This document shows positions 9,833-17,878 of a stretch of DNA of 40,358 nt, piece by piece; positions within the stretch are counted from its first letter, which is position 1; each line of letters opens with the position of its first letter. The notes beneath the pieces are model-generated. The model was not told the DNA's origin. It did not search any database and worked only from the letters and a program-made list of their open reading frames with translations. The stretch is from Rhodothermaeota bacterium MED-G12 (lineage in GTDB: Bacteria; Bacteroidota; Rhodothermia; Balneolales; Balneolaceae). Where the stretch lies: positions 1 to 40,358 of the forward strand of contig NTKP01000008.1 in assembly GCA_002457365.1 (NCBI GenBank). Direction: 5' to 3'. The translations under genes were made by a program, and so were the position numbers.

Positions 9833-9848
9833 CCGTTAATTGTAACGG
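9833..9848. promoter_or_regulatory. Perfect inverted repeat, possible operator
   Basis: CCGTTA-ATTG-TAACGG: 6-bp arms around a 4-base centre, in the divergent promoter region between the phosphatase and the aminotransferase. It could be a dimeric regulator site or a small hairpin. No regulator gene is nearby, so the function is not known. Confidence 0.35.
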
Positions 9849-9860
9849 TGTAATAATATA

Positions 9861-9908
9861 ATGCTTAAACAAAACCCTATAAAACTTAGCATTTTTTATA
9901 ATTTTTTT
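9861..9908 (+). terminator. Terminator-like hairpin with T-rich tail upstream of the aminotransferase gene
   Basis: Plus strand: ATGCTTAA, 17 bases, then TTAGCAT (pairing with a single bulged T), followed by six T, ATAA and seven T. The form is that of an intrinsic terminator reading rightward, placed about 100 bases before the next start codon, where no plus-strand gene ends. It could end a short leader RNA (attenuation) or be a chance product of AT-rich DNA. Confidence 0.3.
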
Positions 9909-10006
9909 ATTAACGTGATAGGTTTGTTTTACTCTTTGTTTATTTTGGCTAAACTATTCTTACAATAGTCGCTCTCATAACACTCACTCCTTGTAATTCG
10001 CATTCC

Positions 10007-11245
10007 TTGTCAACTTCAAATAGTATAACCCCCGATAATTTAGAAGCCGATTCTACAATAACGGCCCAAACAGACTTTGCCCAAGACCTTGAGCATAAAC
10101 ACCACATACAAGTCTATAATCGTTTCCCTGTAACGATTACCCGTGGTCAAGGTGCCAAAGTGTGGGATTGTGAAGGAAACGAGTATATTGATTTATTAGC
10201 GGGTATCGCGGTCAATAATGTTGGGCATGCTCATCCAAGGGTGGTAAAGGCCATACAAAGTGCGGCGAGTTATCCTCTACACTTTTCTAATTTCTATTAC
10301 TCAGAACCTCAGTCACTGCTGGCAAAAAAGCTCACCGAACTCACTGGATTAGATCGTGTCTTCTTTTGTAGCTCTGGAGCCGAGGCCATGGAAAGCTGCC
10401 TTAAACTGGCAAGAAAATGGGGGCAAATCCAAGGAAAAAAGGGCTCAATACTTTCGCTAAGTAATGGTTTTCACGGCAGAACCTTGAGTACTCTTACTAT
10501 GAGTTCCACCAAATACCAAGAAGGATATGCTCCACTTCCAGCAGGATTCACTCAAGCCAAATTCAACCAAATTGAAGAGGTAATTGAGCAGACAAATGAG
10601 GACACTATTGCTATTGCCTTAGAACTGATCCAAGGCAATAGCGGTGTTCACCTAGCTGAATACAATTTCGTACAGGCATTAGCCCAACACTGCAAGGAAC
10701 GAAATATCTTACTCATCATAGATGAGGTGCAAACGGGAATTGGTAGAACGGGTAAAATGTGGGCATATGAACACTTTGATATACAACCAGACATGGTAGC
10801 CACTGCCAAAGCACTAGCGGGAGGTATACCTATCGGGGCATTGATTGCAAGTGAAAAAGTAGCAACGGCATTCGGTTATGGTGACCATGGTACTACCTTT
10901 GGGGGAAACCCATTTGCTTGTTCAGTGGCTTTGGAAGTATTATCTATTATTGAAGAGGAGGAGCTCTGCCAACGGGCAAGTAAACTTGGGTCCTATTTTA
11001 TGACTAAACTTAGAAACTTAGCAGATAAACGCCCATGTATTACAGAAGTGCGTGGAATGGGACTTATGATAGGGTTGGAATGTAATCAACCAACCAGGCC
11101 CATTGTGGATAAATGGGCTGAGTTAGGGGTACTTAGTAATTCAGCGGGTGGCAATGCTATTCGGATTATACCCCCACTAACTATATCTAAAGAATTAATT
11201 GATAGTTCGGTAGAAAAATTAGACCTCTTGCTCGAAAAGTTTTAG
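10007..11245 (+). CDS. Class III PLP aminotransferase, ArgD-like (acetylornithine/related)
   Basis: Pyridoxal-phosphate enzyme of the acetylornithine/ornithine/GABA aminotransferase family. It shows LLAGIAVNNVGHAHP (63-77), FFCSSGAEAMESCLKLAR with the phosphate-binding S-G-A, FHGRT, the D239-E-V-Q motif, and the PLP lysine K268 in TAKALAGG. Overall it is closest in style to ArgD of arginine synthesis. The usual EPxQGEGG is here ELIQGNSGV, so the switch glutamate is Asn211, while the partner arginine (R386 in NAIRIIPPL) is kept; substrate preference may differ. The start is a TTG with no Shine-Dalgarno sequence; the frame is open upstream but has no ATG, and the next in-frame Met is far inside the domain. 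About 30 N-terminal residues are a polar extension. No other arg genes adjoin it. Confidence 0.85.
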   Translation: MSTSNSITPDNLEADSTITAQTDFAQDLEHKHHIQVYNRFPVTITRGQGAKVWDCEGNEYIDLLAGIAVNNVGHAHPRVVKAIQSAASYPLHFSNFYYSEPQSLLAKKLTELTGLDRVFFCSSGAEAMESCLKLARKWGQIQGKKGSILSLSNGFHGRTLSTLTMSSTKYQEGYAPLPAGFTQAKFNQIEEVIEQTNEDTIAIALELIQGNSGVHLAEYNFVQALAQHCKERNILLIIDEVQTGIGRTGKMWAYEHFDIQPDMVATAKALAGGIPIGALIASEKVATAFGYGDHGTTFGGNPFACSVALEVLSIIEEEELCQRASKLGSYFMTKLRNLADKRPCITEVRGMGLMIGLECNQPTRPIVDKWAELGVLSNSAGGNAIRIIPPLTISKELIDSSVEKLDLLLEKF

Positions 11246-11275
11246 CTATTTCATTCTATTTGGGCATACATCAAC

Positions 11276-11310
11276 CTGTTTCAAATAGATTGATTTATGT
11301 ATTGAAACAG
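11276..11310. terminator. Hairpin between convergent genes
   Basis: CTGTTTCAA (11276-11284) and TTGAAACAG (11302-11310) are perfect 9-bp arms around 17 bases. The right arm lies inside the last codons of the threonine aldolase gene. Position and symmetry suggest a bidirectional terminator; there is no classical U-tract. Confidence 0.45.
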
Positions 11311-12323
11311 TGTCTTGTTACCTCTAAGAGTCTATGTACATCTGCTTCTTCTATCTGAAAATGAAAGGTCGCACGTACTGTTGATGGACCAAAAGGAACC
11401 ATTTTTATTCCATGTTGTCCAAAAATTTCAAGCACCTCTAAAGCGGTTCGGTCGCCCGTATGAAAAAGTACAATATTGGTTTGAACACTGTCTAAATCGA
11501 TTTGTAGCGCAGAAGTTTCAGCGATTGTTTGGGCAAAGATTTTGGCATGTTCATGATCTAAAGCCAATTTAGGCCAATGATGCTCTACGGCATAATCAGC
11601 TGCGGCGGTCAATAAGCCTATTTGCCTCATCCCACCCCCCCACATCTTACGGAATCTTCTAGCTTTTGCTATGTTTTTGGTGGATGAAAGCAGCATAGAT
11701 CCTACCGGAGCCCCTAATCCTTTACTGAAACAAATCGAAAGAGTATCAGCTATTTGCCCTATTTCTTTTGGTTTTTGTCCGGTAGCCACAAGCGCATTCC
11801 ATATACGCGCCCCGTCCACATGTACGTAAAGATGGTGCCGTTCACACTCCTGTTTTATAGATCTAAGTTCATCCAACGAATATACCGTTCCACCCCCCTT
11901 ATTCGTACTGTGTTCAATACAAACAACTTTGGTTTCAGGTTCCCAATCGTGAGCACCTCTGACCGCAGGAGGTATTTGCTCAGAGCTTAATTTGCCCGAG
12001 TAACCTTGAAGGGGGAAAAGTTGGACCGAAGACAGTGAAGAAGCACCACCAGTTTCGTATTGCAGTATATGACCTTTACTTTCTATTAACACCTCATTGG
12101 ATGGCTGAGTTAGCACCTTTAAAGCTAACTGATTACTCATGGTTCCACTAGGCACATACAAACCAGCCTCCATACCAAAAAGAGTAGCCATTTTGGCTTG
12201 AAATCTATTCGTTAACTCATCTTCTCCAAATACATCATCTCCTACCTCTACCTCCAACATAACTTGTTTCATTTGCTGTGTAGGCTTAGTAACGGTATCA
12301 CTCCGCAAATCTATTACTTTCAT
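11295..12323 (-). CDS. ltaE: Low-specificity L-threonine aldolase
   Basis: PLP enzyme of fold type I that splits threonine or allo-threonine into glycine and acetaldehyde. The family start IDLRSDTVTKPT (4-15) is unmistakable. VGDDVFGEDE (27-36), PSGTMSNQLAL, the stacking histidine H85, H168-V-D170-G-A-R, and the PLP lysine K201 in CFSKGLGAPVGS are all in place. 342 residues is the normal size. The gene is convergent with the aminotransferase and divergent from the lycopene cyclase gene across about 100 bases. It probably supplies glycine or recycles threonine in the cytoplasm. No sign of damage. Confidence 0.94.
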   Translation of the reverse strand: MKVIDLRSDTVTKPTQQMKQVMLEVEVGDDVFGEDELTNRFQAKMATLFGMEAGLYVPSGTMSNQLALKVLTQPSNEVLIESKGHILQYETGGASSLSSVQLFPLQGYSGKLSSEQIPPAVRGAHDWEPETKVVCIEHSTNKGGGTVYSLDELRSIKQECERHHLYVHVDGARIWNALVATGQKPKEIGQIADTLSICFSKGLGAPVGSMLLSSTKNIAKARRFRKMWGGGMRQIGLLTAAADYAVEHHWPKLALDHEHAKIFAQTIAETSALQIDLDSVQTNIVLFHTGDRTALEVLEIFGQHGIKMVPFGPSTVRATFHFQIEEADVHRLLEVTRHCFNT

Positions 12324-12376
12324 GGGCTGTATTAATGAACGATATTGTTTTGTTTTTCTTTTGTAGTTTATGGATT

Positions 12377-12405
12377 ATATAGACAGAAGTAAACTATCTC
12401 TATAT
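12377..12405. promoter_or_regulatory. Inverted repeat in the ltaE/lycopene cyclase divergent region
   Basis: ATATAGA (12377-12383) and TCTATAT (12399-12405), 7-bp arms around 15 bases, followed at 12416-12423 by the palindrome GGTTAACC. The centre spacing would suit a dimeric regulator overlapping the carotenoid gene promoter. Because the arms are pure AT-rich text, chance is a real alternative. Confidence 0.25.
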
Positions 12406-12451
12406 TACATCGGTTGGTTAACCATAGTTGACTAGGAGCGCTTTAGCTGTT

Positions 12452-13786
12452 ATGCCTGAATCGAAAAGATATGATATTATTATAGCAGGTGCAGGCCTTT
12501 CGGGCCTGAGTCTCGCATGGCATTTAGTCAAGGAAAACTATACAGGTCAAATTTTACTTATTGACAACTCTTTTGCACCAAATAATCACAAAACTTGGTG
12601 CTTTTGGGGTAAAAAAGATCATCCTTTTGCTGACATCGCTCATCGTACCTGGAAGAATAGTCACTTTTCTGCGCTAGATTTTAGCTCTGAATTATCTCTC
12701 AAAGAACATCTTTATTTTTGTGTAAAAGAAAGTGATTATAAAGAAACCATTCTAAGAACTCTTCAAAAAGCTCCAAATGTAGATTTGCTTGAGGAAAGTA
12801 TTTTAGATTTTTCCTCTAATTCTTCGAAAGCAGCCCTTATTACAAAGGATAGTAATACCTACTTAGCGGACTACATTTTTCAAAGCATTTTTATGCCTAG
12901 TCATTATGACCCTAGCGCTCGTAAGTATCCGTTAATCCAACATTTTTTAGGCATAGAAATCAAAACTGACGAGAAAGTCTTTGATAAGAAAACCTTCACA
13001 TTAATGGATGTGGACAGTGATTTTAATGATGGTTTTGCATTTATGTATGTGTTGCCATTCAAAAAAAATCGAGCGTTGGTAGAATACACCATTTTTTCCG
13101 CTAACCCATTAATAAAGAAGCACTACAAGAAAAAAATCCGCAGTTATCTTGAAGAAAAATATGGCTTAACTAAGGAGAATTATTCCATAAAAAGAAAGGA
13201 ATACGGTGAAATTCCGATGGACGATCGACCTCATACACCTTTGTATTCTTCTCGAATTATGAACCTAGGTACCGTTGGTGGCTTTACTAAACCAAGTACG
13301 GGGTACACATTTAGCCGGGTTCATAAATACTCAAAAAAATGTGCCCAAGCACTTGTAAAGGGCGTTAATCCTCCTACTCCTACCGCATCCTCTTATCGAT
13401 TCAGATATTACGACCTTCTGTTGCTACGCGTCTTAGCTACAAATGTACCCGATAGCCGTAAAATATTTCGAAGTTTATTCAAAAACAGTCCTATAGATCG
13501 TATTTTTAAGTTTTTGTCTGAAGAAACTAACTTTTTAGAAGATTTGATGGTCCTAGCTAGTTGTTATTATCCTCCATTTTTACGAGCATTAACCGTGCAT
13601 CCACCACTAATCACCCAGTTTGACAAAGATTATCTTGCACCATCTAAGGGCAAGGAGCTTAAGGAGGATTATTTTGAAGACTTCGAACATGTACCAAACA
13701 GTTCCGATGAAGATTCATCACAAGATGCAGAAGAAGGATCCGAAAAGATAGTGCAAAAGGATCGTCTAAATGAAACGGTTAGTTAA
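12452..13786 (+). CDS. crtY: Lycopene cyclase (CrtY/CrtL type) with acidic C-terminal tail
   Basis: FAD-binding flavoprotein expected to close the ends of lycopene to give beta-ionone rings (beta-carotene). The dinucleotide-binding motif IIAGAGLSGLSLAWHL sits at the very start. NHKTWCFWG, YVLPFKKNRALVEYTIF, EYGEIPMDDRP and the GGFTKPSTGYTF stretch are all typical of Bacteroidota lycopene cyclases. The preferred start is the ATG at 12452 (eight codons inside the longer TTG frame from 12428), because the FAD motif follows at once and an AGGAG lies 13 bases before it. The last ~40 residues are an unusual Asp/Glu/Ser-rich tail. No other carotenoid gene is in the window, so the rest of the pathway must be elsewhere. 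Confidence 0.9.
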   Translation: MPESKRYDIIIAGAGLSGLSLAWHLVKENYTGQILLIDNSFAPNNHKTWCFWGKKDHPFADIAHRTWKNSHFSALDFSSELSLKEHLYFCVKESDYKETILRTLQKAPNVDLLEESILDFSSNSSKAALITKDSNTYLADYIFQSIFMPSHYDPSARKYPLIQHFLGIEIKTDEKVFDKKTFTLMDVDSDFNDGFAFMYVLPFKKNRALVEYTIFSANPLIKKHYKKKIRSYLEEKYGLTKENYSIKRKEYGEIPMDDRPHTPLYSSRIMNLGTVGGFTKPSTGYTFSRVHKYSKKCAQALVKGVNPPTPTASSYRFRYYDLLLLRVLATNVPDSRKIFRSLFKNSPIDRIFKFLSEETNFLEDLMVLASCYYPPFLRALTVHPPLITQFDKDYLAPSKGKELKEDYFEDFEHVPNSSDEDSSQDAEEGSEKIVQKDRLNETVS

Positions 13787-13838
13787 GTAACTAATTAGAT
13801 AGGTGGTCCAAGCTTATTGACTAAAACTGCTGCTCAGC

Positions 13839-14564
13839 TTAAAAATACTTAGCCAATATAGTGATAAGAGCGGTTTCTGCACGCAATACACCACCATCGG
13901 TGAATGGGTCGCCTAAAAAAATTCGGGGGATGTTCTCACGTTCAAACCAATTCAGCTCATTTGTACTAAATCCACCCTCAGGGCCTACAAAAAATAGATT
14001 ACATCCCTCTTTTAGTTTTTCTGGTGGTTTTGTTTGGAGTGAAGCTGATTCATGAGCGGCCCAAAGATTAAGATCAATCCCCTGACAGCGCTGATAAGCA
14101 TCCTGTTTGATATGCTCGAGATTGTCTGCCAGTATAAGTTCCGGAAACCACGTTCGCTTAGATTGCTTAGAGGCACTCAGTATAATTTGATCTAATCGTG
14201 ATTTTTTCCATCTAGCGCGCTCGGAATGATCAGCTTGGTATAGATAAAAATAGTCCACTCCAAGTTCGACTGCTTTTTCCAAAGCCCATTCCATTCGATC
14301 CTTTTTATGCAAACTACCCATAGCTACCCCACGCAGGACAGGCGATTTTGGAAAACTTTCCGAACGCACAATAACAGCCTGTGCTTCTTTTTTTGTCAGG
14401 GATACCAATTTCAACTCGTAACGATGACCACATCCATCAGTGGCTACACAATGATCCCCCTCTCTAAGTCGAAGTACTTGGGTAGCATGAATACATTCAG
14501 CACCCTGCAGCCTCACCGTATTGGATTCTATCTGGGATGGATGAACGTAGAATTGTACGTTCAT
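13839..14564 (-). CDS. rsmE: 16S rRNA (uracil-1498-N3)-methyltransferase
   Basis: SAM-dependent SPOUT-class methyltransferase that modifies U1498 in the decoding region of 16S rRNA. The N-terminal PUA-like part (1-70) includes ECIHATQVLRLREGD. The SPOUT core carries KKDRMEWALEKAVELGVD, the S-ERARWKKSR stretch, the knot motif FFVGPEGGFS and the C-terminal GGVLRAETALI that binds SAM. 241 residues is the usual length. Its start overlaps the end of the dCTP deaminase gene by 4 bases, so translation is probably coupled. It is the last gene of the long minus-strand run from pdhA and converges on the lycopene cyclase gene. Confidence 0.95.
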   Translation of the reverse strand: MNVQFYVHPSQIESNTVRLQGAECIHATQVLRLREGDHCVATDGCGHRYELKLVSLTKKEAQAVIVRSESFPKSPVLRGVAMGSLHKKDRMEWALEKAVELGVDYFYLYQADHSERARWKKSRLDQIILSASKQSKRTWFPELILADNLEHIKQDAYQRCQGIDLNLWAAHESASLQTKPPEKLKEGCNLFFVGPEGGFSTNELNWFERENIPRIFLGDPFTDGGVLRAETALITILAKYF

Positions 14565-15784
14565 GAGTCCTTAAAATGTTTTCCTAATTTTAAATCTTGT
14601 CCCTGATAATTACTCTTGATCTCACGGCCATACATGGTATCAGGTTGTTCTGAATTAGGTTCAAACTGCATACTAAAAAGGGTTTGACCATCTTCTATTA
14701 AAAATGGGACATCGTGTGATCGAACTTCTAGTACCGCTCTAGCACCAGCATCTACTACCGTACCACCAAAGCCACTATCAAAAAAACCTGCGTAATGTGT
14801 CCTCAACTCCCCTGATCCTGTGTCATAAGCCATCATTTCACAAGCTAATTTAGCTGGCACTCGGATTCGTTCTTTAGAAGCGAATATGTAAAAACTCTCC
14901 GGTTCTAAGATCACCATAGAATCGGCACCTGCTAAAATAGGTTCCCAGAATTCACTTACAGCATAGTGACCGATTTTTTCAAAATCTATATAATTACTGT
15001 GTTTTTTCGCTTTATATCCAATAATCTGTCCTTCTTTGCCCTTCAGATGAACACTCATGAACAAACCTTTATTCACTTTTAACGTTTCTATAGGCATGGG
15101 CGAACCAGTGTCATCGAAAAGAATAGGCTCTTGATCATGGATTCGTAACAAATCCTGATCCGAAAGCACTTCAAAGCCATGTCTGATGCGAAGTTGATTT
15201 AATCGCTGTCCCGTTTTAACCTTGATGGGGAACGATTTTGGAACTACCTCCACATACAACGGTCCTTGGTAACCAGGAGTAATCTCTTCAAACCGATGCG
15301 AGTAGTCCGTGATCACCCTAGTGAACACATCTAATCTGCCCGTGCTACTCTTCGGGTTTGCCTTAGCACTTAAGTTTTCTTGGGCAAATAGTCTAATGGG
15401 ATCCCCCTTTTCCATACCATCAGCTGAAAGTTTTGGGCCATTACTAGGCGCATAATGACTCTTGGGCAGGTTTAATCGCTCCAGTAACGGGATAATGTAC
15501 ACTGCATTCTCTTCAAGTACGGCCCCATCTTTAAGTGAAAACTGGTACTGCTCTAAGCGTTCTAATTTTTGTTTAACCGTTTCATTTTCAGGTAAAAAAC
15601 TACTGCGAACGCGATAAGCTACCTCACCCAAACGTAAATCAATCGAATTTGGTTGATACTGATCGTCTAGAATGGGGTATGCGTCGTCACTGTCAATTAC
15701 TCCTGAGGCACTTAATAATTTAAGTTTTTGAATAGGAAGTACGCCTTTGGTTCTGAGATGTAGTTCTTGAGTTTTTATGGGCAT
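14561..15784 (-). CDS. dcd: Double-domain 2'-deoxycytidine 5'-triphosphate deaminase
   Basis: Deaminates dCTP to dUTP, feeding dTTP synthesis. At 407 residues it is twice the length of E. coli Dcd and matches the tandem DCD family (PF06559 type) best known in alphaproteobacteria. Half one: QPNSIDLRLGEVAYR (44-58), S146-S-T-G-R150, and the likely catalytic E179 in LYVEVVP. Half two: LEPESFYIFASKERIRVP, S324-x3-R328 and E353 in AVLEVRSHDVPFLI. Both keep the S-x3-R plus Glu pattern of E. coli S111/R115/E138, so both could be active. It lies 33 bases after the EVE gene and overlaps rsmE by 4 bases. The start ATG is at 15782-15784. Confidence 0.9.
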   Translation of the reverse strand: MPIKTQELHLRTKGVLPIQKLKLLSASGVIDSDDAYPILDDQYQPNSIDLRLGEVAYRVRSSFLPENETVKQKLERLEQYQFSLKDGAVLEENAVYIIPLLERLNLPKSHYAPSNGPKLSADGMEKGDPIRLFAQENLSAKANPKSSTGRLDVFTRVITDYSHRFEEITPGYQGPLYVEVVPKSFPIKVKTGQRLNQLRIRHGFEVLSDQDLLRIHDQEPILFDDTGSPMPIETLKVNKGLFMSVHLKGKEGQIIGYKAKKHSNYIDFEKIGHYAVSEFWEPILAGADSMVILEPESFYIFASKERIRVPAKLACEMMAYDTGSGELRTHYAGFFDSGFGGTVVDAGARAVLEVRSHDVPFLIEDGQTLFSMQFEPNSEQPDTMYGREIKSNYQGQDLKLGKHFKDS

Positions 15785-15817
15785 GCTGTTTGATTTATAA
15801 TCAGCCTAAAATAACCA

Positions 15818-16285
15818 CTAAGATCCGTTCTTCAAAGTCACTATCGTATCCCACTCTTCCTTACTTACCTGGGTGATGGAGTACCTACCTAGTCGAAACA
15901 GCTCCATTGAAGCTAAGCTTTCTTTTTCCTTTAGTTGATCACGAGTTATGGGGTTCGTGAATTTTTCCACAAATTCCATATCTACGTTTATCCAACGCGG
16001 TTCCGCTTCGGAACTTTTTTCATCAAAATACTTCGATACAGGGTCGAATTGTAAGGCGTCCGGGTAGGCCTTACTAACCACTTTCATCATTCCTACAATG
16101 GCTGGTGGTTTTTGATTTGAATGATAAAAGAAACATAAATCTCCGATATTCATCCCATCTCGCATGTAATTTCGAGCCCCATAATTTCGAACACCATCCC
16201 ATGGTGTTACCTTATCAGCCTCTAATTCATCAATACTATAATTGTCGGGTTCTGATTTACACAACCAATACGTTCGTTCAGACAT
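15818..16285 (-). CDS. EVE domain protein (PUA-like fold)
   Basis: A 155-residue single-domain protein of the EVE family, related to human THYN1. The diagnostic features are RTYWLCKSEPDNYSIDEL (4-21), WDGVRNYGARNYMR with its aromatic cage residues, GDLCFFYHSN, and PRWINVDMEFVEKF. EVE domains have the PUA/YTH fold and are thought to bind modified bases in RNA or DNA; the bacterial role is not settled. It follows rmlB by 11 bases and precedes the dCTP deaminase gene, so it is co-transcribed with them. There is no restriction enzyme or other partner domain beside it, so a housekeeping RNA-linked role seems as likely as defence. Confidence 0.92.
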   Translation of the reverse strand: MSERTYWLCKSEPDNYSIDELEADKVTPWDGVRNYGARNYMRDGMNIGDLCFFYHSNQKPPAIVGMMKVVSKAYPDALQFDPVSKYFDEKSSEAEPRWINVDMEFVEKFTNPITRDQLKEKESLASMELFRLGRYSITQVSKEEWDTIVTLKNGS

Positions 16286-16296
16286 GGTTTATAGTT

Positions 16297-17322
16297 TTAC
16301 GAGTTTTCGGTAATTTTTAATAAAGACTTGTACTTGTTAATATACCACAATACTGTCTCCTCTAACATTCCATCGAAATCAGGATTAGGTTCCCAGCCCA
16401 GTTCATCTTTAATTTTAGATGCATCTATGGCATAACGAAAATCGTGTCCTAGACGGTCGGTAACAAAAGAGATTAAATTTTTATAATCACCCTCAGGCCC
16501 TTTGTCAATGTGTTTATTTAAGATCTCACAAATCTTGTGAACCAAATCGATGTTCTTCCATTCATTATTTCCCCCAATATTGTAGGTCTGACCTGCTTTC
16601 CCAGTCAAAAATACTTCCTCTATAGCACTACAATGATCCTTGACAAATAACCAATCCCGGATGTTTTCGCCTTTTCCATAGATAGGAATCTCTTTGAGCT
16701 GCATCGCGCTTCGAATAACTGTCGGTATTAATTTTTCATCGTGTTGATGCGGCCCATAATTGTTAGAACAATTTGTGGTTACTACATTCATCCCGTAGGT
16801 TTGAAAATAGGAACGAACAATAAAATCACTAGCTGCCTTAGAGGCGGAATAGGGAGAATTAGGAGCGTAAGGAGTTTGCTCTGTAAAATAGCCATCCTCT
16901 TCAAGTTCTCCATACACTTCATCCGTTGATACATGTAAAAATCGAGCGTCGTTAAACTCGTCAGGTTCTTGCATCCAAAGTTGTCTACACTCTTCTAGAA
17001 TATTAAAGGTCCCTACCACATTTGACTGAATGAATGGTTCCGGACCATGAATTGAATTGTCTACATGCGATTCAGCGGCTAAATGTATAACAGCATTTGG
17101 ACGATAGCTCTTTACTACTTCTTGTACAGCAAGGCGATCTACCAGGTCAACCTTTTTGAAATGATAACGCTCAGAATGCTTAATCGGATTCAAATAATTA
17201 CGATCCGAGGCATAGGTGAGTTTATCTATATTATAAATGGTCCACTCAGGATATTTTTCAAAAATATGGAGAATTAAATTAGAGCCAATAAATCCAGCTC
17301 CACCCGTTATTATTAATTTCAT
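16297..17322 (-). CDS. rfbB: dTDP-glucose 4,6-dehydratase
   Basis: Second step of dTDP-L-rhamnose synthesis, an NAD-dependent extended short-chain dehydrogenase. The NAD motif GGAGFIGSN is at 7-15, the catalytic T133-D134-E135 in VSTDEVYGE, and the Y158-SASK162 pair are all present. NCSNNYGPHQ and WLFVKDHCSAI also fit the family. The 341-residue length is normal. Its ATG overlaps the rfbC stop by 4 bases. It is the last of four rhamnose genes ordered A-D-C-B in the direction of transcription. The dTDP-rhamnose made here would go to surface polysaccharide, but no rhamnosyltransferase is in this window. Confidence 0.96.
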   Translation of the reverse strand: MKLIITGGAGFIGSNLILHIFEKYPEWTIYNIDKLTYASDRNYLNPIKHSERYHFKKVDLVDRLAVQEVVKSYRPNAVIHLAAESHVDNSIHGPEPFIQSNVVGTFNILEECRQLWMQEPDEFNDARFLHVSTDEVYGELEEDGYFTEQTPYAPNSPYSASKAASDFIVRSYFQTYGMNVVTTNCSNNYGPHQHDEKLIPTVIRSAMQLKEIPIYGKGENIRDWLFVKDHCSAIEEVFLTGKAGQTYNIGGNNEWKNIDLVHKICEILNKHIDKGPEGDYKNLISFVTDRLGHDFRYAIDASKIKDELGWEPNPDFDGMLEETVLWYINKYKSLLKITENS

Positions 17323-17867
17323 AAAAATATATCTTCTTCTTTAAGTGATGAAAAAAGCGGTAAACATCGGTCTTTTTCAGACAAAATGGGTTTGCTTATC
17401 TCCCAGTCAATGTGGATTAGAGGATCGTCCCAGCGGATACCACGCTCGGATTCTATATCATAATATCGGGAGCACTTATAATGGACAATTGCTTGATCTG
17501 ACAATACAGAAAATCCATGTGCAAATCCCTCAGGAATATACAACTGTTTGTGATTCTTTTCGGATAAAACTACCGAGTAATACTGTCCAAAAGTGGAGGA
17601 ATTTTTTCGCAAATCAACGGCTACATCTAAAATACGACCGCTAATACATTGTACAAGTTTGGCTTGGGGGCGTTCCTTTTGATAGTGTAGCCCTCTGATC
17701 GTACCCTGATAAGATCTAGAAATATTATCCTGGACAAACGCATCAACCAGTCCTAAATCAGCCGCCCATGTACCTCGAAAGGTTTCTTTAAAATAACCGC
17801 GATCATCTGAAAAAGCGTTTAATTCTAGAAGCTTAACACCCGGTAATGAAGTTTTATGAATTTGCAT
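17319..17867 (-). CDS. rfbC: dTDP-4-dehydrorhamnose 3,5-epimerase
   Basis: Third step of dTDP-L-rhamnose synthesis; a cupin-fold epimerase. FSDDRGYFKETF (19-30) is the family's N-terminal signature, the catalytic base is H61 in TIRGLHYQ, and the acid Tyr lies in VHYKCSRYYD (128-137). The substrate-binding stretch IRWDDPLIHIDW is also present. 182 residues is the normal size. The stop overlaps the rfbB start by 4 bases and the start lies 11 bases after rfbD. Confidence 0.96.
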   Translation of the reverse strand: MQIHKTSLPGVKLLELNAFSDDRGYFKETFRGTWAADLGLVDAFVQDNISRSYQGTIRGLHYQKERPQAKLVQCISGRILDVAVDLRKNSSTFGQYYSVVLSEKNHKQLYIPEGFAHGFSVLSDQAIVHYKCSRYYDIESERGIRWDDPLIHIDWEISKPILSEKDRCLPLFSSLKEEDIFL

Positions 17868-17878
17868 ATACCTTCTTA

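Larger units (their letters stand above)
9652..10006. other. 355-base intergenic region between divergent genes
   Basis: No convincing gene is present. It is very AT-rich and must hold the promoters for the phosphatase (minus) and the aminotransferase (plus). It contains a perfect inverted repeat (9833-9848) and a terminator-like hairpin with a T-rich tail (9861-9908), listed separately. A 74-codon TTG-initiated frame on the minus strand looks spurious. Confidence 0.6.

Noticed and set aside
9648-9872. 74-codon minus-strand frame upstream of the HisN-like gene
   Set aside because: TTG start, overlap with the phosphatase start, no conserved features, and it lies in promoter-like AT-rich DNA.
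12428-12451. Longer TTG start for the lycopene cyclase
   Set aside because: The eight extra codons contain the AGGAG, and the FAD motif follows the internal ATG directly, so the ATG at 12452 is preferred.
15818-16285. EVE protein as part of a defence island
   Set aside because: No restriction, nuclease or methylase gene is adjacent; the neighbours are housekeeping and rhamnose genes.
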